From NCBI GenBank assembly GCA_965228005.1, contig CBDDGV010000003.1:1488001-1552000 (forward strand): a stretch of DNA of 64,000 nt. Direction: 5' to 3'. Under the pieces are notes generated by a model that saw only the letters and a list, made by a program, of their open reading frames with translations, made no database searches and was not told the DNA's origin. Positions 41,418 to 49,988 of the stretch are shown here, in pieces; within the stretch, counting starts at the first letter, position 1; each line of letters begins with the position of its first letter. A program made the translations under genes and the position numbers. The DNA comes from JBCCXZ01 sp965228005. Lineage in GTDB: Bacteria > Planctomycetota > Planctomycetia > Pirellulales > Lacipirellulaceae.

Positions 41418-43250
41418 ATGGGCGTGACGTACGAGTACGATATCGTGGTGGTGGGCGCCGGTCACGCGGGGACCGAAGCGGCGCTGGCCGCTGCGCGGAT
41501 GGGCGCGAAGACCGCCCTGCTCACGACCAACTGCGACACGGTCGGCCAGATGAGCTGCAACCCGGCGATTGGCGGGGTCGGCAAGGGGCAGATCGTCCGC
41601 GAGATCGACGCCCTCGGCGGAGCCATGGGGCGGGCCATCGACGCTACGGGCATCCAGTTCCGCATGCTCAACCGCCGCAAGGGCCCGGCGATGCACAGCC
41701 CGCGGGCCCAGGCGGACAAGAAGCGGTACCAGGCCGAGATCAAACGCCTCGTCGAGGAGCAGGAGAACCTCTCGCTGCGGCAAGAGGCGGTCGAAGACCT
41801 GCTGACCGAATCGGCTGGCGGACGCGAGTCGATCACCGGCGTCACGGTCCGCGGCGGCGCCGAGTACCGCGCTCGGGCGATGGTGCTGACGACCGGCACG
41901 TTCCTGCAGGCGGTGATGCACACCGGCGAGGCGAAGAGCGCCGGCGGTCGTGCCGGCGAGGGCACCGGGAGCGGCATCAGCGGGGCGCTCGATCGGTTGG
42001 GCTTCCGGCTGGACCGCTTCAAGACCGGCACGCCGCCGCGGCTGAACGGGCGGACCATCGACTACGACCGCACCGAGCTGCAGCCCGGCGACGACGACCC
42101 GCGGCCGTTCTCGTTCCTCAACGAGCGGATCGACGTAGAGCAGCTGCCGTGCTTCATCACCTACACGAACGAGGCGGTGCACGAGTTGATCCGCGAGAAC
42201 CTCGCACGGGCGCCGATGTACACGGGGCAGATCGAGACCAACGGTCCGCGGTACTGCCCCTCGATCGAAGACAAGATCGTGCGTTTCGCCGACAAGTCGC
42301 AGCACCAGCTGTTCCTCGAGCCCGAGGGCCGCAACACACAAGAGGTCTACGTCAACGGCGTGTCGACCAGCCTGCCGCGGGACGTGCAGGACGCTATGTT
42401 CCGGCTGATCCCCGGTTTGGAGCGGGCGGAGATCATGCGGTACGGGTACGCGGTGGAGTACGACTACTGCCCGCCCGACCAGCTAACGCCCAGTCTAGAG
42501 AGCAAGGGCGTGGCGGGGTTGTTCCTCGCCGGTCAGATCAACGGCACGACCGGTTACGAAGAGGCGGGTGCGCAGGGGCTAGTGGCCGGGGCGAACGCTG
42601 CGCTGAAGCTCCGTGGAAGCGAACCCCTGGTGCTGTCGCGCGACCAGGCCTACATCGGCGTGCTGATCGACGACCTCGTCACCCGCGGCGTCGACGAGCC
42701 CTACCGCATGTTCACCAGCCGCGCGGAGTACCGCCTGCTGCTGCGGCAGGACAACGCCGACCGCCGTCTGACGCCGTTGGGGCATCGGTTGGGGCTGGTC
42801 GACGAGCAGCGCCATCGGCGGCTGGCGGAGAAGCAGCGCGAAGTGGAGCGCGTGACGAAGCTCTTGGATGCGACACGCAAGGAGGGCGTGACGCTCAGTA
42901 AGTGGCTGCGCCGGCCGGAAGTCGCTTGGGAGGACCTCCAACAAGACCTGCCCGAGCTCACCGCTTTGCCGCGCGAGGTTGCCGAGCAGGTGCTGCACGA
43001 CGTGAAGTACGCGGGGTACGTCGCCCGGCAGCAGACCGACGTCGACCGGCAAGCACGCCTGGCGGACAAGCGCATCCCGGCCTCGTTCGACTACGAACGC
43101 CTGCACCAGATGCGGGCCGAGGCACGGGAGAAGCTGGGCAACGTGCGGCCGAGCAACCTGTCGCAAGCGAGCCGCATCAGCGGCGTGACTCCGGCCGATA
43201 TCGCCCTGCTGATGGCTCATCTGCAATGCGATAGCACACGCGGCGGATGA
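41418..43250 (+). CDS. mnmG: tRNA uridine 5-carboxymethylaminomethyl modification enzyme
   Basis: 610 aa, normal for MnmG/GidA. It acts with MnmE to install the cmnm5 group on wobble uridine of several tRNAs, using FAD and methylene-tetrahydrofolate. The FAD motif VVVGAGHAGTEAALAAARMG is at residues 10-29, then the family-specific QMSCNPAIGGVGKGQIVREI, MLNRRKGPAMHSPRAQ, and RGVDEPYRMFTSRAEYRLLLRQDNAD. The C-terminal third is the helical tRNA-binding domain. MnmE is not in the window. The start ATG 41418 lies just after the palindromic element. Confidence 0.96.
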   Translation: MGVTYEYDIVVVGAGHAGTEAALAAARMGAKTALLTTNCDTVGQMSCNPAIGGVGKGQIVREIDALGGAMGRAIDATGIQFRMLNRRKGPAMHSPRAQADKKRYQAEIKRLVEEQENLSLRQEAVEDLLTESAGGRESITGVTVRGGAEYRARAMVLTTGTFLQAVMHTGEAKSAGGRAGEGTGSGISGALDRLGFRLDRFKTGTPPRLNGRTIDYDRTELQPGDDDPRPFSFLNERIDVEQLPCFITYTNEAVHELIRENLARAPMYTGQIETNGPRYCPSIEDKIVRFADKSQHQLFLEPEGRNTQEVYVNGVSTSLPRDVQDAMFRLIPGLERAEIMRYGYAVEYDYCPPDQLTPSLESKGVAGLFLAGQINGTTGYEEAGAQGLVAGANAALKLRGSEPLVLSRDQAYIGVLIDDLVTRGVDEPYRMFTSRAEYRLLLRQDNADRRLTPLGHRLGLVDEQRHRRLAEKQREVERVTKLLDATRKEGVTLSKWLRRPEVAWEDLQQDLPELTALPREVAEQVLHDVKYAGYVARQQTDVDRQARLADKRIPASFDYERLHQMRAEAREKLGNVRPSNLSQASRISGVTPADIALLMAHLQCDSTRGG

Positions 43251-43372
43251 ACCTGTGGGGCGTTTTGGCGCGATACTGGGCTGTCGCCTCCTAAAGGCAG
43301 TGTCTTTCTCAGCATTCGTGCTGTTTGTCTTAACATGCTGTTAGCAAGAGAGTTACGGTCATTCGATCAATG

Positions 43373-43400
43373 TTGACGGGTCTCAGCACCCCGCTATAAT
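43373..43400 (+). promoter_or_regulatory. Near-consensus sigma-70 promoter
   Basis: TTGACG (43373-43378), a 16-base spacer and a perfect TATAAT (43395-43400) predict transcription from about 43407. This is the clearest housekeeping promoter in the window and lies 300 bases before the next gene. Confidence 0.75.
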
Positions 43401-43406
43401 CTCCGC

Positions 43407-43575
43407 AGTTGGCAAGGCAGGGAGTCTCGGCAGGTGCGGAGAACGTTGTCGTCTGAGGGGCTTCGCTGAACTGAGGCAAGCAGACAGGCGCCAGCGTTTG
43501 CGTACCTGAAAGCTGTTTCCTGAGAACACTCCCTGTTGCCGGCTTGGCCCTCCCGGGCTGGGCCGCGTCTTTGTT
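43407..43575 (+). ncRNA. Candidate structured small RNA, possibly 6S-like
   Basis: Transcription from the promoter at 43373-43400 would give an RNA whose ends pair: GGCAA (43411-43415) with TTGCC (43536-43540) and CAGGGAGT (43418-43425) with ACTCCCTG (43528-43535), separated by a 2-base bulge. Inside, CAGGT pairs with ACCTG, GCG with CGT, AACG with CGTT and GTCTG with CAGAC, making one long rod with internal loops and an asymmetric central bubble. A 10-bp GC-rich hairpin at 43541-43564 (three G-U wobbles) followed by GCGTCTTTGTT looks like a terminator. A rod of about 165 nt with a large bubble resembles 6S RNA; no known family sequence motif proves it. Confidence 0.5.
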
Positions 43576-43699
43576 AGGACGTGCCAACGCCTGCCATGCG
43601 ACGCTGCACGGAGTTTCCCCTCGAACATAGGACTGCTGTGTGTGCTCGACCCGCTCCAGCGGGTCCTGCCGCCGACTAGGGAGAGAGGTGGTTGAAGCC

Positions 43700-44281
43700 A
43701 TGAAGACGGTTTTCACAACCGGCGAGGCGGCCAAGATCTGCAAGGTAAGCCAGCAGACCATCATCCGGTGTTTCGATTCGGGGCAGCTCAAGGGCTTCCG
43801 CGTGCCGGGCAGCCGGTTCCGGCGGATCCCCCGCGACCAGCTCTACGCGTTCATGCGGGACAACGGCATCCCGACCGACGCCCTCGACAGCGGCAAGCGG
43901 AAGATCCTGGTCGTGGACGACGACGAGGACCTCGTCGAGCTGATCTGCGACGCCCTGGACCAGGACGGCCGGTTCGACGTGCGGAGCGTGAACAACGGCT
44001 TCGGCGCCGGCATGATGATCAAGGAGTTCACGCCCGACCTGATCGTGCTGGACGTGATGCTGCCGGACATCAACGGCAAAGAGGTGTGCGGCCTCGTCCG
44101 CAGCGAGAAGACCATGGACGAGGTGCGGATCATCTGCATCTCCGGCATGGTGGAAGAGAACAAGATCCAGGAGTTGCGCGACGCCGGCGCCAACGACTTC
44201 ATGAAGAAGCCGTTCGACGTGGAAGAGCTGATCGGCCGGATCTGCCAGCTGCTGGACGTCGAGGCGACCTCGAACTCCTAA
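43700..44281 (+). CDS. HTH (excisionase-type)-receiver response regulator
   Basis: 193 aa from ATG 43700. Residues about 1-55 form a MerR/excisionase-type winged helix (TTGEAAKICKVSQQTIIRCF, then GSRFRRIPRDQL). Residues about 65-190 are a receiver domain: ILVVDDDEDLVELI with acidic pocket Asp residues, DLIVLDVMLPDING with the phospho-acceptor Asp, a CISG segment in place of the usual Thr/Ser, and the Lys of MKKPFDVEEL. This HTH-first, receiver-last order is reversed from most response regulators and recurs in planctomycetes. A soluble histidine kinase gene follows 55 bases downstream, so they probably form a two-component pair. Confidence 0.85.
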   Translation: MKTVFTTGEAAKICKVSQQTIIRCFDSGQLKGFRVPGSRFRRIPRDQLYAFMRDNGIPTDALDSGKRKILVVDDDEDLVELICDALDQDGRFDVRSVNNGFGAGMMIKEFTPDLIVLDVMLPDINGKEVCGLVRSEKTMDEVRIICISGMVEENKIQELRDAGANDFMKKPFDVEELIGRICQLLDVEATSNS

Positions 44282-44336
44282 CGACGCGGCACTGGTGTCG
44301 CGTCGTCCAGTGGGCCGCACCCGTTGAGGCGCCGCC

Positions 44337-45107
44337 GTGGACGGACCGTTGCGCGAGGCTCTGCTCGACGCGATGAAAGAGCTGGCCTACGGGGCCAGCC
44401 ACGAAATCAATAACCCGCTGGCGAACATAGCCGCGCGCGCCCAGGCTCTGTTGCGCGACGAGGAGCACCCCGAGCGTCGGCGGTCGCTTGAGGCGATCCA
44501 CCAGCAGGCGTTGCGGGCGCACGAGATGATCTCCGACCTCATGCTGTTTGCGCGGCCGCCCGCGTTGGAGCTCGGGGAGACCGACCTCGCGGCGATCGCG
44601 GTAGAAGTCTCAAGAGAGTTCGGCGAAGAGGCGGAGTCCCGCGGGATCGAGGTCCGGCTCGACGCGCCGGCCGACGGGTGCGTGCTGACCGCAGACGCGG
44701 GGCAGGTGTCTGTCGTTACGCGCGAATTGGTGCGGAACGCCATCGAGGCGATCGGCGAGGGCGGCGTCGTCGAGGTAGCCGCCAAGCGGTTGGAAATGCC
44801 CAGTGGTCCGGCTGTGGCCGAGTTGTCTGTCGCGGACGACGGATCGGGCCTCACCGAACGTGAGGCGCAGCACCTGTTCGAGCCGTTCTTCTCGGGTCGC
44901 GAGGCGGGTCGGGGGCTCGGGTTCGGCCTTCCGAAGGCCTGGAGGATCGTCACCGGGCACGGCGGCACGATCTCGGTCGAGAACCGCGAGTCCACAGCGG
45001 GAGCCCCACGCGGGGTCGTCGCCCTTGTGCGGCTGCCGGTGACGCCCGTTGCCGAGAAAGACGGCTCGGACGAGGTTCAGGCGGTAACGACTGCCTTCGG
45101 CCGGTAG
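44337..45107 (+). CDS. Soluble histidine kinase without sensor domain
   Basis: 256 aa from GTG 44337. It consists of a dimerisation/phosphoacceptor domain (YGASHEINNPLANIAARAQ with the His) and an HATPase domain with N box (ELVRNAIEAIGEGG), G1 (VADDGSGLTEREA), F box (HLFEPFFSGR) and G2 (GRGLGFGLPKAWRIV). There is no membrane helix, PAS or GAF domain, so input must come from a partner protein. It follows the HTH-receiver gene and is the likely phosphodonor for it. Its last 31 bases overlap the convergent cheR gene. Confidence 0.88.
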   Translation: MDGPLREALLDAMKELAYGASHEINNPLANIAARAQALLRDEEHPERRRSLEAIHQQALRAHEMISDLMLFARPPALELGETDLAAIAVEVSREFGEEAESRGIEVRLDAPADGCVLTADAGQVSVVTRELVRNAIEAIGEGGVVEVAAKRLEMPSGPAVAELSVADDGSGLTEREAQHLFEPFFSGREAGRGLGFGLPKAWRIVTGHGGTISVENRESTAGAPRGVVALVRLPVTPVAEKDGSDEVQAVTTAFGR

Positions 45108-45913
45108 CACGTTGTGCCGCAGTGCTGCTGGCTGTCCCAGGAGCTGCGCAGCTCGGTGAGGGTCTCCGACGAGCCGGTGAACAGCCAGCCTTCGTCTCCG
45201 ACGATATCCCGCATGCGGGTGAACAGGCTGTTCCGGTCGTCTCGCGAGAAGTAGATCGCGACGTTGCGGCAGAAGACGATGTCGAACGGGCCCAGGCCCA
45301 TGAAGGTCTCAAGCAGGTTCCGCGTGCGGAAGCTACACATCAGCCGGATGTCGTCGTTGACGGTCCAGTAACCCTCCTTGCGGACCATGTACTTGCGGAG
45401 GTAGTGGTCGCTCATGCCGCGGCTGATCTCGAGTTCTCCGTACTGGGCCGCCTTGGCCTCTTGGAGGATCGCGAGCGAGATGTCGGTGCCGAGGATCTGG
45501 ATGTCCCACTGCCGGAAGTCGGGGAGCGTCTCGGCGATGGTCATCGCGATGCTGTAGGGCTCTTGCCCGGAGCTGCAAGCGGCCGACCAGATGCGGAGCC
45601 GCTTCTTGCCCGCGGCGAGTTTGGCGTCGATCAGCTCGGGCAGGACTTTGTGCTTGAGGGCCTCGTAAGGAGCGTTGTCTCGGAACCAGAGGGTCTCGTT
45701 GGTGGTGACGGCGTCGAGGATCGCGTCTTTCGGGATCTGTGAGGACCGGACCTTCTGCACGAGCTCCGCGTAGCAGGCGCATCCGTGCTCCGCGGCGAGC
45801 GACTTCAAACGGGCCTCGATGAGGTACGTCTTCGAGTCGTCCCACACGATGCCGCTGAGCTCGCTGACAAGCTCGCAGACCGCTTCGATCCCTTCGGAGG
45901 TAACTAGGGTCAC
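45077..45913 (-). CDS. cheR: Chemotaxis protein methyltransferase CheR
   Basis: 278 aa from GTG 45913. CheR methylates receptor glutamates using SAM. The N-terminal helical domain (IEAVCELVSELSGIVWDDSK) precedes the methyltransferase domain: TTNETLWFRDN, RIWSAACSSGQEPYSIAM (SAM-binding loop), GTDISLAILQEAK, and FDIVFCRNVAIYFS. The start overlaps the cheB stop by 4 bases. It is the last gene of the cheA-cheW-mcp-cheB-cheR operon. Its 3' end overlaps the convergent kinase gene by 31 bases, which could cause transcriptional interference. Confidence 0.93.
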   Translation of the reverse strand: MTLVTSEGIEAVCELVSELSGIVWDDSKTYLIEARLKSLAAEHGCACYAELVQKVRSSQIPKDAILDAVTTNETLWFRDNAPYEALKHKVLPELIDAKLAAGKKRLRIWSAACSSGQEPYSIAMTIAETLPDFRQWDIQILGTDISLAILQEAKAAQYGELEISRGMSDHYLRKYMVRKEGYWTVNDDIRLMCSFRTRNLLETFMGLGPFDIVFCRNVAIYFSRDDRNSLFTRMRDIVGDEGWLFTGSSETLTELRSSWDSQQHCGTTCYRPKAVVTA

Positions 45914-47010
45914 AGTGCTGCAGCCTCTTGTCGTGCGGTCTTGATCAGGAAGGCGGCGATGCGTTCCAGCGGGAGGACGCTGTCGGAGAGGCCGGCGTCG
46001 TTGACGCTGCGGGGCATGCCGTAGACGACGCAGCTGGACTCGTCCTGGGTGACGATCGCGGCGCCCTTGCGTTTCAAGTGGCGGCAGCCGATGCAGCCGT
46101 CGTCGCCCATCCCAGTGAGGACGGCGGCGACGACCTCGTTTCCGTAGTGCCGGGCGAGCGAGCGGAACAGGTAGTCGACCGAGGGGCGGCAGCTCCGCTC
46201 GGGGGGGTCGTTGGTGATTTGGATCAAGGGGCCCGTCGGCTGGGCCGTGACGCGCATGTGCTTGCCGCCGGGGGCGATGTAGACCGTGCCCGGTTTGGCG
46301 AGCATGCCGTCCTCGGCCTCGACGACTTCGAGTGCGCAGTGGTTGTTGAGGTCTTCCGCCAGGCTCTTCGTGAAGAGGGGCGGCATGTGCTGAACGATCA
46401 GCACCGGGCAGGGGAAGTCGGCCGGCAACGCTGGGAGAAGCTTCTCGAGCGCCGCCGGCCCGCCGGTGGACACGCCGATGCCGACGACCTTGGGCCCGCC
46501 GGTCTCGCGGCGGATGGTCTCGGTGACCCTTTCAACCGCAGCCGGTGTGGCGACCGGTGCGGCCTTCACCGCCGCCGGGCCGAACTGCGGGCGGTCGAGC
46601 CGCTCTCGGCAGGCGGCGACGATGGGCGCCATCACCTCCTGCAGCTGCCGCTCGCTTTCCTGGGCGCTCTCCGAAGTGGGCTTGAGCACGAAGTCGAATG
46701 CCCCAAGCCGCAAAGCCGCATTCGTTGCGCGGGCGCCTTCGGCGGTGAACGCGCTGACCATCACCGTGGTGACGCTGTCGCCGCTCTCGGCGAGCTTCTG
46801 CAGCACGCCGAGTCCGTCGAGCCGCGGCATCTCGATGTCGAGCGTCATCAAGTCCGGCTTCAGCTCACGAGCCTTCTCAATGGCCTGCAGCCCGTCGTTG
46901 GCCGTATCCAGCACCTCTACGCCGGGGATGCGGTTGAGCACCCCGGTGAGCAGCTTGCGGTAGAGCGCCGAGTCGTCGACGACGAGCACTCGCAGCTTCT
47001 TGGCGGGCAT
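45910..47010 (-). CDS. cheB: Chemotaxis methylesterase/glutaminase CheB
   Basis: 366 aa. An N-terminal receiver domain (VLVVDDSALYRKLLTGVL, phospho-Asp in LMTLDIEMPRLDG) regulates a C-terminal methylesterase: GIGVSTGGPAALEKLL with the catalytic Ser, IVQHMPPLFTKSLAEDLN with the His, and AVLTGMGDDGCIGCRHL with the Asp. A proline/alanine-rich linker (AAPVATPAAVERV) joins them. CheB removes methyl groups added by CheR, giving adaptation. It overlaps cheR by 4 bases and lies 46 bases after the receptor gene. Confidence 0.94.
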   Translation of the reverse strand: MPAKKLRVLVVDDSALYRKLLTGVLNRIPGVEVLDTANDGLQAIEKARELKPDLMTLDIEMPRLDGLGVLQKLAESGDSVTTVMVSAFTAEGARATNAALRLGAFDFVLKPTSESAQESERQLQEVMAPIVAACRERLDRPQFGPAAVKAAPVATPAAVERVTETIRRETGGPKVVGIGVSTGGPAALEKLLPALPADFPCPVLIVQHMPPLFTKSLAEDLNNHCALEVVEAEDGMLAKPGTVYIAPGGKHMRVTAQPTGPLIQITNDPPERSCRPSVDYLFRSLARHYGNEVVAAVLTGMGDDGCIGCRHLKRKGAAIVTQDESSCVVYGMPRSVNDAGLSDSVLPLERIAAFLIKTARQEAAAL

Positions 47011-47056
47011 AGTCTTTCCGATCGATGCTGTGCGGAACTATGGCGTGTGCGGCTAC

Positions 47057-49408
47057 TTACACGTGGAACTGACCGACAAGAGACTGTAGGTCGCCTGCGA
47101 GTTGGGTGAGGGCTTGGCCCGCAGATTTCGTCTGCGTGGCCGCCGCCGCGGTCTTTTTCGCTCCAGAGTCCAGACCGGATATGCTGGTTGTGATCTGCTG
47201 GCTCGCGGCTGCAGATTCGTGGATGCCGGTTGCGACGGTTTCTGCCGCGGACGACGTCTCGGCAACCGTACCCGCGATTTGCTGCGTGGCGGCGCTCTGT
47301 TCCTCCACGGCCGCGGCGATGGTGCGGGCCACGTTGTCGACCTTCTTGATGACGTCGGTGATCTCGCCGATGGCCTGGACGGCTTCGCTCGTCGAACCCT
47401 GGATGGCCTCGATCCGCCGGCGGATGTCTTCGGTGGCCCCGGCGGTTTGCTTGGCGAGTTCCTTTACCTCGGTCGCGACGACTGCGAACCCTTTGCCCGC
47501 GTCGCCGGCTCGTGCGGCTTCGATGGTGGCGTTGAGGGCCAGGAGGTTGGTCTGCTCGGCGATGTCTTGGATGACCTCGATGACTTTGCCGATCTCCTGA
47601 GCCGCTGCTCCCAGGCCGCCGACCTTGTCGTTGCTCACCTCCGCCAGGCTGGCGGCTTCACCGGCCACCTCTGCGGACCGCTCCGCGTTCTTGGCGATCT
47701 CATTGATCGTCGAGGTCATCTCGTCGGACGAACTCGCCACTGTGCGGATGTTGGCGGACATCTGACCGGTCGCCTCTGCCATCTGCTTCATCGTCGCAGA
47801 CATCTGTTCAGCGGCCGAGGCAACACTGGCCGACTCCTGGGTTGCGTTCTCGGCTCCGTTGGCGAGATCGTCCGCGGTTGAACTAAGCTCAGTTGAGGCT
47901 TGCGTGAGCGAACCGCTATTGCGGGCGACCTCGCCAATGATGCCTTGGACGCGCTCGATGAAAGCATTGAACCACTTGGCCATCTCCCCGAGCTCGTCCC
48001 GTGAGGTCTCGGGGAGCCGCTTGGTGAGGTCGGCCTCGCCCGAGGCGATGTCACGCAGTGCGTCAATCGTCTGATTGACCGGCCGGATAAGCGAACGGGA
48101 GAGCCAGAACGACGCCGCGGTCAACACGACAAGGATCAGACCGGCGACAACAGCGACGCTGCGGAGCAGGCCCGACTCGGCAGCGGCGGCGGCCGAACGG
48201 ATGTCCTCCAGCGTGGCGAAGGCTTCTTCGGTGTCGATCTTCGCGAGCAGAGCCCAGCGGAGTCCGAGCAGGTCGACCGGCCCGTAGGCCGTGAGCGCGT
48301 CCTGGCCGGCGTAGTCCTGGGCGACCTCGACACCGGCGCCTCCGCTCAGGGCTTTAGCGACGAGCGGACTCTCGACCTTCCCGGTTGTCGGGTTGCGGAA
48401 TGAGGCGACCAGCCCGTGTAGCTCCGGGTCTTTGTGAGAATCGGAACGCATCAGTCCCTCGGGCCCGACGAGGATCGTCTCGCCGGTGTTCCCCAGGCCT
48501 TCGCGCTGCGACATGGCCGCGAGGATGCGGTCGACTGGCATCTGGAAGATGGCAACCCCGAGCTTGTCGTCGCCGTCGAAGATCGGCGAGGCGATGAAGC
48601 TGGCCGGCGCCTCGTAGGAAGGCGTGTACTGCTCGAAATCGACCAGCACGAACTCACCCGGGTTGGTGAGCTTGTTGGCCTCCCGGAAGGCCCGCCCGAA
48701 GTTGGACTTGGCGTAGGGGCCGTCGATCAGCGAGGTGGTGTAGTCCAGCTCCTTGAAGACGGAGTACACGATGTCGCCGGTCTGGTGGTCGACGAGGAAG
48801 ATGTCGTAGTAGCCGAACTTGTCGAGGTAGCTGCGGACCACCGGGTGGACGGTCTGGTGCAGCAGGTCGTAGTCGGTGCCGCTGCCGTCGGAGTCGAGCA
48901 GGTGCTTCGACCCGAGCGGGTGCTTGTTGGAGCCGATGTACGCGTCCTGCAGTGCGATCGAGTCGCGGTCGAGGCCGGAGGCCAACGCCCCGGCATCGAC
49001 GGCCTGGCCTGCGTTCTGTGACTTGTACTCGACGGCGAACTCATTGCGGTAGTAAGCCTCGACCCGTCGGCGGGCCGATGCGAGTTCGGGGGCGTCGACG
49101 CCGGCCTGCTCGCGGTAGGCGCGGAAGCTCGGCTTGAAGTCGCGCATCGCGTCGACCACCATCCGGTTCTCGGAGAACGTGAGTACCTGATCGCGGATCG
49201 CCGTGAAGTAGTCCTCGATCTGCTGGGTCTTGAGGCTCTGCTGCGCCTTGAGCGAATCGACGATCTTGCCGCGCATGTCTTCACTGCACCGCTCGTTCAG
49301 GTCGTCGAGGGTCGAACGGTTGCAGGCTACCGCGACCAGGGTGACAACGAGGAGCGGAACGAGCCCGCACGTGAGCATGCCGGAGGTGATCTTGGTTCGG
49401 ATACGCAT
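47057..49408 (-). CDS. Methyl-accepting chemotaxis protein
   Basis: 783 aa. A first membrane helix (about residues 10-30, LTCGLVPLLVVTLVAVAC) is followed by a large periplasmic sensor, probably a double Cache fold, with YYDIFLVDHQTGDIVYSVFK and GETILVGPEGLMRSDSH segments. A second helix near residue 420 (VAVVAGLILVVLTAASFWL) leads to a HAMP domain (RPVNQTIDALRDIASGEADL) and a cytoplasmic signalling hairpin with the invariant tip IAEQTNLLALNATIEAARAG. Ligand not predictable. No C-terminal CheR-docking pentapeptide is seen (it ends LVGQFHV). Sits between cheW and cheB in the operon. Confidence 0.93.
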   Translation of the reverse strand: MRIRTKITSGMLTCGLVPLLVVTLVAVACNRSTLDDLNERCSEDMRGKIVDSLKAQQSLKTQQIEDYFTAIRDQVLTFSENRMVVDAMRDFKPSFRAYREQAGVDAPELASARRRVEAYYRNEFAVEYKSQNAGQAVDAGALASGLDRDSIALQDAYIGSNKHPLGSKHLLDSDGSGTDYDLLHQTVHPVVRSYLDKFGYYDIFLVDHQTGDIVYSVFKELDYTTSLIDGPYAKSNFGRAFREANKLTNPGEFVLVDFEQYTPSYEAPASFIASPIFDGDDKLGVAIFQMPVDRILAAMSQREGLGNTGETILVGPEGLMRSDSHKDPELHGLVASFRNPTTGKVESPLVAKALSGGAGVEVAQDYAGQDALTAYGPVDLLGLRWALLAKIDTEEAFATLEDIRSAAAAAESGLLRSVAVVAGLILVVLTAASFWLSRSLIRPVNQTIDALRDIASGEADLTKRLPETSRDELGEMAKWFNAFIERVQGIIGEVARNSGSLTQASTELSSTADDLANGAENATQESASVASAAEQMSATMKQMAEATGQMSANIRTVASSSDEMTSTINEIAKNAERSAEVAGEAASLAEVSNDKVGGLGAAAQEIGKVIEVIQDIAEQTNLLALNATIEAARAGDAGKGFAVVATEVKELAKQTAGATEDIRRRIEAIQGSTSEAVQAIGEITDVIKKVDNVARTIAAAVEEQSAATQQIAGTVAETSSAAETVATGIHESAAASQQITTSISGLDSGAKKTAAAATQTKSAGQALTQLAGDLQSLVGQFHV

Positions 49409-49477
49409 GTGTATTCCCCTTCGGTCGGCGGTCTTGTGCTTATCTTGGGACGGTTTCGATCGCAGGAGCGTGAGTGG

Positions 49478-49948
49478 TTAGTCTTGGACAGTGCCTTGGA
49501 CGGCCTCGTCGATATCGAGGATGACGACGATGGACTTCTCCCGGGTCAGAACACCCGAGAAGAACCTTCCGTCGACCCCGTCCACATTCGCGGGCGTCGA
49601 GGAGATTTCCCCCTCGTCGGCGGTGAGGATGTCCGAGATTTCATCGACGGCTAGACAAACGGTCTCGCCGCCGGAGTAGACGATCAGGTTCCGCGAGGCT
49701 TGTGAGTCTTCTCGTTGCGGCAGCCCGAGCACACTGCGGAGGTCGATCACCGTGGCAACCTCGCCGCGGAGGTTCATCACGCCCCGGACCTCTTTCGGCG
49801 CGTGCGGGACCTGGGTGACCTGCATCTGCCGGTTGATCTCCCGGACGTGCTCGATGCCGACGCCCAGCAGGAGGTCGCCCACCGAGAAGGTGGCGAACTG
49901 TCGGGCGCCTTTGAGGTGCTCGGTCTTGCGTTGTGTGGCGGATGGCAT
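49478..49948 (-). CDS. cheW: Chemotaxis adaptor CheW
   Basis: 156 aa from ATG 49948, with GAGGAAG upstream; a longer frame into the cheA end is not used. CheW couples receptors to CheA. The fold shows QFATFSVGDLLLGVGIEHVREI, the conserved PKEVRGVMNLRGEVATVIDLR and LIVYSGGETVCLAVDEISDIL. Length is normal. It follows cheA by 40 bases and precedes the receptor gene by 69 bases, so all three should share a transcript. Confidence 0.92.
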   Translation of the reverse strand: MPSATQRKTEHLKGARQFATFSVGDLLLGVGIEHVREINRQMQVTQVPHAPKEVRGVMNLRGEVATVIDLRSVLGLPQREDSQASRNLIVYSGGETVCLAVDEISDILTADEGEISSTPANVDGVDGRFFSGVLTREKSIVVILDIDEAVQGTVQD

Positions 49949-49988
49949 GGTGGTGGATCTTCCTCGTGTTCTTGCGGGGCGGCCGGTT

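Noticed and set aside
43330..43791. Minus-strand frame over the small-RNA candidate
   Set aside because: It spans a strong plus-strand promoter and hairpin and overlaps the regulator start; no family similarity.
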